The notes below the pieces were generated by a model. The model saw nothing but the letters and a program-made list of their open reading frames with translations, was not told where the DNA came from and ran no database searches. Shown here one piece after another: positions 62,101 to 64,000 of a DNA stretch of 64,000 nt (positions within the stretch are counted from its first letter, which is position 1; each line of letters begins with the position of its first letter). The stretch is from Cristatella mucedo (lineage: Eukaryota; Bryozoa; Phylactolaemata; Cristatellidae). Both the position numbers and the translations under genes were made by a program. The stretch covers positions 250,001 through 314,000 of the forward strand of contig WPIO01000132.1 of the NCBI GenBank assembly GCA_009760855.2, in the 5' to 3' direction.

Positions 62101-64000
62101 CGAATAAATCTGGATCAGATGTGACCGGCGACATAGCAATCGATGACGTGCACATATCGCCATCCTTCAAGTGTCAGACTCCGACTCGTAAGACTTTGCC
62201 AAATCGAGTTCGATTCTTGCATATCCATCGAAAATCCAAACGAAAATAGTAATCACTAGACGGCGCTCAGTGAATTCCTGCATCTCGGCTAGTCTCTGGG
62301 GGGCTTCCCTACGCGATTTTCTTGTGTCCTTACCGTCCCGCTGCTACAACAACCACTAGCGCTCCAGTAAAGCAAGGTAATGCGTCCTATTTACATGATG
62401 TAACTCTCTGTTCTGGCAGTCAGAAATAAAAGGTCACCCGTTCGTTGCTTTTCTGTCTGTCGTGATCGCAGAGGAGAGGGCGTGTTCGGTGCTAATAACT
62501 ACCGGCATGAGTTGCTACATGGTTGCTGTCAAAGCTTGCCTTTTGTTTTAGTACATTTGTTTATTCGTGGCAGCCATTTTCATGCTGTACCGTCACTGTG
62601 TCGTCTGCGCCTTCGGTGCTTGGCCGTTGCTGAATTCTTGAGCTCGGGTCAATTTCTTCGCCTCTTTTTAATGTCATTTATTTGTAACGCATCGCATGGA
62701 AAACACATTGGAGAATTCTTTATGTCTACCTGAGGTGTGCCAATATTTACTGGGATCTTCCTTTGTGTAACTCATCTCCTTCGAGAGTTCTCGAAAGTTT
62801 TAAAAGTTTAAGTACCTATTAACAGATGCTCACCGAAGGGTATTTTAAGATTTTTTAATGTTAAGTAGCGCAGTAAGATTGCTCTCTTCTCAGCATGCTT
62901 AATATGCGAGCGAAGCTACAGAGAATGAATAAGCTATCATTTCTCTACACAGTCGTCTCTCGTTGCTTTAGGCTTCGACTTTCACTCGTTCATTCTATCG
63001 CGGTTTTTTAAAACATATTTATAAGAAGTTGATTGATATGCTAGAATTTATATAGGGTGCGCTTGATGGTTGGACTCGCTTATGCACCACGGTCTTTCAA
63101 TTGTAATTAAAACTGTACGTATTGAATGTAGACCAATGTATTTAAGCAAGTCCTTCAATGCCAGAAGCAGCCGCTTGAACACTCCTGGTGTTGTGCAAGA
63201 AATGGGGTACGGTGAAACCCAGAAAATCAGAGCATGCTGTTCACTGATTGGGTATCTAATCCTACTCCTACGCCCGCCACCGATTCGCTCAGCCTCTCGG
63301 AAGTTGCTCTCGCTCTTCTTTGCAGGGAAGTACCTCGCTTCATCCTCACTTCTCCATTATCGAATAAGCTGCACTACGCCCATATTTCAGTACTTGTGTG
63401 TAAGACCTGTGCTTGCTTACGTGTGTGAGTGTTAATTTATACGTACGATGATAATAAGATGAAATCTTTGGGGCTTAACATGTCTTATTGTTCTTATTCC
63501 GTCTAATATATTGAGTAATACAAGCGTAAACGTGACTGAAGTGTGTCACGTTATGTCCCGAGAGCTTGAATAATGTTTAAAGACATATTTAGAGGGTCTT
63601 TAATAGGTTTTTTCATGTTCAAACTACGAATGTATATTCGATTTTTGTAACGAATCCTACTTCTTAAAAAATTAACTGAATGCGATAGAGTCTGGAACTG
63701 ATTGTAGTGTAATTGATGACGAATACACGTTCGTGGGTGATCTCTTACTTAATTGCTGGGTCCATTTTGAATTTTTCTCTTAAGAAGCTTCTGCAGCTTT
63801 CATGCAATCAATGGTAGACCATTCATCCGTCAACTGCCTTAGTCTAGTTTAGCGTGCCATCTTTACAGCTACTTACTAAAAAGTGGACAAGCTCTAATTA
63901 CAAGCCTATATTGAAAGCTAACGGATGCTTGTAGATTGTTATTAATTTATGTTGTCGATAAAAATTGGTAAGCTAACGAGCCAGCATAAAAAAGAGCAAG
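34333..64000 (+). CDS. Gene 2: secreted or membrane MAM-repeat protein, 3' partial
   Basis: A signal-peptide exon followed by seven MAM plus Thr-rich linker units (listed separately), giving over 1500 residues in the window, and continuing beyond 64000. All inter-exon junctions at the unit level are phase 1. Each unit carries the sequon-plus-Cys start (NxTCDFGSGC), the DHTG motif, a YYYMHG core strand pair and DIAIDDV. It is a paralogue of gene 1, with the same domain and linker order and exon number per unit, but clearly diverged (for example GAYLLANSRK for GCFLYANSRD). No membrane anchor is seen before the window ends. By analogy with gene 1 one may follow, but that is inference. Confidence 0.82.
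34498..34626. repeat. (CT)n microsatellite in intron 1 of gene 2
   Basis: About 130 bp of CT starting 90 bp after the donor of the signal-peptide exon, with two short interruptions. Confidence 0.97.
36599..36843. repeat. Diverged direct repeat, about 105 bp, two copies
   Basis: Copy 1 (about 36599-36704) and copy 2 (about 36737-36843) share CAAACCATGAGCAGTC, TAACGC/CAACGC and GGAACTGCT blocks in the same order, with substitutions and small indels. The origin is unknown. Confidence 0.7.
37119..37480. repeat. (GT)n/(GC) alternating purine-pyrimidine tract
   Basis: About 360 bp moves from GT repeats, through GTTTGTGTG and GTGCGTGTGTGTGCG variants, to CGCGTGCGCGCG at the right end. The Val/Cys and His/Thr frames over it are artefacts. 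Confidence 0.97.
38045..38870 (-). mobile_element. LINE family 1 3' fragment
   Basis: A minus-strand decayed copy parallel to 16500-17400. Shared landmarks are ACTCACAAGGACCCA, GAAGGGACCTAAAAGTGAG, CGGCGAGAAGTG and TGTGGCAACTGCGACG. There are no intact frames. Confidence 0.8.
39165..40340. mobile_element. Mosaic of SINE and LINE family 1 tails
   Basis: Minus-strand SINE pieces lie at 39165-39205 and 39480-39560, a plus LINE tail at 39255-39315, and minus LINE tails at 39335-39400 and 39780-39985. A plus LINE piece covers about 40195-40310 (CGGAATCTAACTGTT). All are short and decayed, lying just upstream of the first MAM exon of gene 2. Confidence 0.6.
40395..41506 (+). CDS. Gene 2 unit 1: MAM domain plus Thr-rich linker
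   Basis: Exons 40395-40556 (162 bp), 40705-40911 (207), 41015-41197 (183) and 41399-41506 (108). It starts GAQSNITCDFGSGCFQANNY, joined in frame to the signal peptide; the start differs from later units (DNxTCDF). It continues CGFSSAPPGPAWDC, DHTGK, then GAYLLANSRKAVQRAS, GCVSLYYYMHGADVATLSV, then QQGKKWIRLERNLDYPTETF and DIAIDDVHISPSFKC. The linker begins RDVTTTTQAST. The first exon must end at AAAG|GCATGT, a GC donor, to give the MAM join HTGK-GAYLL. Confidence 0.88.
41507..44105 (+). other. Intron between units 1 and 2 of gene 2
   Basis: Shares blocks with the other inter-unit introns. These are a post-linker block (CTAATAATTAGTGGGATGA), a promoter-like block around 42450-42680 with TATAAA (42558) and ATTGG (42616), and a pre-exon block. 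No exon is evident in it. Confidence 0.65.
41958..42130 (+). mobile_element. tRNA-derived SINE, family 1, well preserved
   Basis: Starts GCCGTGATGGCACACTAGG (A box TGGCACACTAGG) and holds a perfect-looking B box GGTTCGATTCC at 42026-42036. Its tail is AAGCGGTGGTGATAGCC, then TCGCTATACAAAGAGAGGC. It lies in the intron between units 1 and 2. The same intron position in other units (for example around 49340 and 55872) lacks it. Nothing indicates a functional tRNA, because the 3' half does not close an acceptor stem. Confidence 0.85.
44106..45206 (+). CDS. Gene 2 unit 2: MAM domain plus Thr-rich linker
   Basis: Exons 44106-44258 (153 bp), 44406-44612 (207), 44715-44897 (183) and 45099-45206 (108). 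It has DNATCDFGSGC, DHTGK, GCLSLYYYMHGPDVTTLSV and DIAIDDVYISPSVKC. The linker begins RDVTTTTQASTKVDAVATTI and ends PAKQG. The protein is nearly identical to unit 6: I count three differences, A/T in exon 1 (SAPxGPAW), P/A in HGxDVTT and V/L in PSxKC. It uses the GC donor at 44259. Confidence 0.88.
46408..46411 (+). other. Empty target site (TACA) for the LINE-tail insertion of unit 6
   Basis: GTGATTACATGGGTGG here is uninterrupted. The homologous place after unit 6 (60226-60310) contains a 77-bp insertion flanked by TACA. This fixes the insertion as later than the block duplication. Confidence 0.8.
46773..46945 (+). mobile_element. tRNA-derived SINE, family 1
   Basis: Starts GAGCCGTAATGGTTCACTAGG and has B box GGTTCGAATCC near 46833. 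The tail is CGGTGGTGATAGCCGTCAAG, then AAAAAGAGGC and TAAATCAGCTAG. The sister position after unit 6 (about 60660-60685) lacks it. Confidence 0.85.
47537..47713 (+). mobile_element. tRNA-derived SINE, family 1, with 7-bp target duplication
   Basis: The element is flanked by AGTAAAC at 47530-47536 and 47714-47720. It starts TGTAATGGCTCACTAGG and ends in a TTTA-type tail (TATTTATTTATTTATTA). The empty site is at about 61291-61312 (GTTACCCTTTTAAACACAATT). This is the cleanest insertion in the window. Confidence 0.9.
47806..48884 (+). CDS. Gene 2 unit 3: MAM domain plus Thr-rich linker
   Basis: Exons 47806-47958 (153 bp), 48108-48314 (207), 48406-48588 (183) and 48777-48884 (108). It has DNVTCDFGSGC, TILGVTGPDSDHTGK, YYYMHGADVATLSVYALYSD and DIAIDDVYISPSLKC. 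The linker begins RDVTTTTQASTISNAPVTTT and ends AVKKG, the most diverged of the linkers. It uses the GC donor at 47959. Its closest relative by flanking intron sequence is unit 7. Confidence 0.88.
48885..50965 (+). other. Intron between units 3 and 4 of gene 2, shortened
   Basis: About 500 bp shorter than its homologues. At about 49378-49385 the sequence jumps from the CATTCAGTGTACAGTA block to CCTATCCTGGCCACTGAT. The intervening part, including the TATA-like motif, is missing, which is a deletion. The rest aligns with the other inter-unit introns. AT-rich runs lie at 49590-49670. Confidence 0.65.
50966..52067 (+). CDS. Gene 2 unit 4: MAM domain plus Thr-rich linker
   Basis: Exons 50966-51118 (153 bp), 51267-51473 (207), 51577-51759 (183) and 51960-52067 (108). 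It has DNVTCDFGSGC, DHTGK, GCLSLYYYMHGADVATLSV and YAMYSERSPRQLVW. The domain closes with DIAIDDVYISPSFKC and the linker begins RDVTTTTQTSTKLDTSAPTT. It uses the GC donor at 51119. Several exon 2 and intron details (YSERSPRQ, the intron with AGCGACATGATTCGTGGTC) are shared with unit 1. Confidence 0.88.
52068..54273 (+). other. Intron between units 4 and 5 of gene 2
   Basis: Standard inter-unit layout with the promoter-like block (TATAAA at 52937, ATTGG at 52958) and a GT microsatellite. No exon was seen. Confidence 0.65.
53126..53190. repeat. (GT)n microsatellite, unit 4 intron only
   Basis: About 32 GT units. Homologous sites after units 2 and 6 (about 46290 and 60105) have only four to five GT units. 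Confidence 0.97.
54274..55375 (+). CDS. Gene 2 unit 5: MAM domain plus Thr-rich linker
   Basis: Exons 54274-54426 (153 bp), 54575-54781 (207), 54884-55066 (183) and 55268-55375 (108). It has DNITCDFGSGC, DHTGK, YALYSEKSPRQ, EWIRLERNLDYPVETFSTF and DIAIDDVYISPSFKC. Exon 3 ends ACTG|GTAAGC, so the junction residue is Gly rather than the Arg of other units (GDVTTTTQVTT). It uses the GC donor at 54427. Confidence 0.88.
55376..57921 (+). other. Intron between units 5 and 6 of gene 2
   Basis: Contains a short local tandem expansion of GTACAGAGCCATT (four copies, about 55566-55615), the promoter-like block, and an AT-rich stretch at 56535-56600. From about 57250 to the next exon it is nearly identical to 43440-44105, which marks the right-hand copy of the duplicated block. 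Confidence 0.65.
56170..56470 (+). promoter_or_regulatory. Conserved promoter-like intronic block (one per inter-unit intron)
   Basis: This copy has GGCAGGCCTACGAATTTGAG, CGGGCAAGAACG, TATAAA (56287-56292) and ATTGG (56345-56349, an inverted CCAAT box). Related blocks occur around 42450-42690, 45990-46240, 49385-49510 (left part deleted), 52800-53110, 59790-60070 and 63130-63400. TATAAA is intact in the introns after units 1, 4 and 5, TTTAAA after 2 and 6, and lost after 3 and 7. The layout resembles a core promoter, but shared descent of the duplicated intron explains its presence just as well. Confidence 0.3.
57922..59022 (+). CDS. Gene 2 unit 6: MAM domain plus Thr-rich linker
   Basis: Exons 57922-58074 (153 bp), 58222-58428 (207), 58531-58713 (183) and 58915-59022 (108). 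It is a near copy of unit 2: DNATCDFGSGC, SAPTGPAW, DHTGK, GCLSLYYYMHGADVTTLSV and DIAIDDVYISPSLKC, with an identical linker starting RDVTTTTQASTKVDAVATTI. It uses the GC donor at 58075. The flanking introns are also nearly identical to those of unit 2. Confidence 0.88.
59023..61393 (+). other. Intron between units 6 and 7 of gene 2
   Basis: Aligns with the intron between units 2 and 3 except for the insertions noted. Includes a local repeat of GAATGCTATGA (60745-60800) not seen in the sister intron. Confidence 0.65.
60230..60306 (-). mobile_element. LINE family 1 tail insertion, 77 bp, TACA target duplication
   Basis: The insert comprises an AAT run, then TAAAGCGCCCTCAGAGAACT, a TC run and TCTAGGC. 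TACA flanks it at 60226-60229 and 60307-60310. The empty site is 46408-46411. It holds only the 3' hairpin in reverse orientation, so it is an extremely 5'-truncated LINE copy. The TC run has expanded after insertion. Confidence 0.88.
61394..62187 (+). CDS. Gene 2 unit 7: MAM domain, linker exon damaged
   Basis: Exons 61394-61546 (153 bp), 61695-61901 (207) and 62005-62187 (183). It has DNVTCDFGSGC, DHTGK, GAYMLANSRKAVQRAS and YALYSEKSPRQ. Exon 3 reads EWIRLERNLDYPSETISAF and DIAIDDVHISPSFKC. It is the only unit with a GT donor after exon 1 (AAAG|GTATGT). Exon 3 ends ACTC|GTAAGA in phase 1. The expected linker exon is missing its acceptor and first half (see 62332-62375). Splicing from 62187 to the next unit's phase 1 exon outside the window would keep the frame. 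Confidence 0.85.
62332..62375 (+). pseudogene. Remnant of the unit 7 Thr-rich linker exon
   Basis: CGCTGCTACAACAACCACTA and GCTCCAGTAAAGCAAG|GTAATG match the last 40-odd bases and donor of the other linker exons. The upstream sequence, TTGTGTCCTTAC, matches the intron of unit 3 at 48724-48735. The joint implies a deletion of roughly 105 bp that removed the end of the intron, its AG and the start of the exon, including the DVTTTTQ segment. No clear replacement acceptor is visible just upstream, so the exon is probably skipped. Confidence 0.7.
62376..64000 (+). other. Sequence after unit 7, likely inter-unit intron running out of the window
   Basis: Homologous but diverged copies of the inter-unit intron blocks (post-linker block at 62390-62740, promoter-like block at about 63130-63400, pre-exon block at 63640 onward). 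No exon is seen before 64000. By spacing, the next MAM exon would fall shortly outside the window. Confidence 0.6.

Overview
This is eukaryotic, animal-type DNA: genes split by GT-AG introns, 5'-truncated non-LTR retrotransposons (LINEs), tRNA-derived SINEs and long dinucleotide microsatellites. The domains (MAM, SEA, EGF, transmembrane) point to an invertebrate metazoan, but nothing in the sequence lets me name the phylum. Almost all open frames longer than 60 codons are not genes. The real coding sequence is in short exons, recovered here by matching splice sites, phase and domain homology.

Two related genes lie head to tail on the + strand. Gene 1 (before 1 to 18832, 5' end outside the window) encodes the C-terminal part of a type I membrane protein: three MAM domains, each followed by a short Thr-rich linker (units A, B and C; 1-6583), then a SEA-like domain (10519-12592), an EGF-like domain (15051-15173), a transmembrane helix with cytoplasmic tail (15278-15774), and a short last exon (18728-18832) behind a LINE-filled intron. 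Gene 2 starts with a signal-peptide exon at 34333-34408. After a 6 kb repeat-rich intron it runs through seven MAM plus Thr-rich-linker units (40395-62187 and beyond), about 3.2-3.7 kb apart, and leaves the window on the right. Each complete gene 2 unit has four exons of about 153-162, 207, 183 and 108 bp. All unit boundaries are phase 1, so whole units can be gained or lost without breaking the frame.

The array is young and still changing. Units 2 and 3 and their flanking introns are near copies of units 6 and 7, which implies duplication of a block of four units (about 13.7 kb). Six of seven units use a non-canonical GC donor after their first exon. Unit 7 has the GT form but has lost most of its linker exon. 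SINE and LINE-tail insertions can be placed after the block duplication, because the sister copy keeps the empty site.

The 15.5 kb between the genes, and the large introns, hold LINE fragments of two families, SINEs, microsatellites, minisatellites and otherwise unremarkable sequence. The likely biology is a pair of mucin-like cell-surface adhesion or recognition proteins built from repeated MAM domains. That role is inference; domain identity and exon structure are what the sequence supports.
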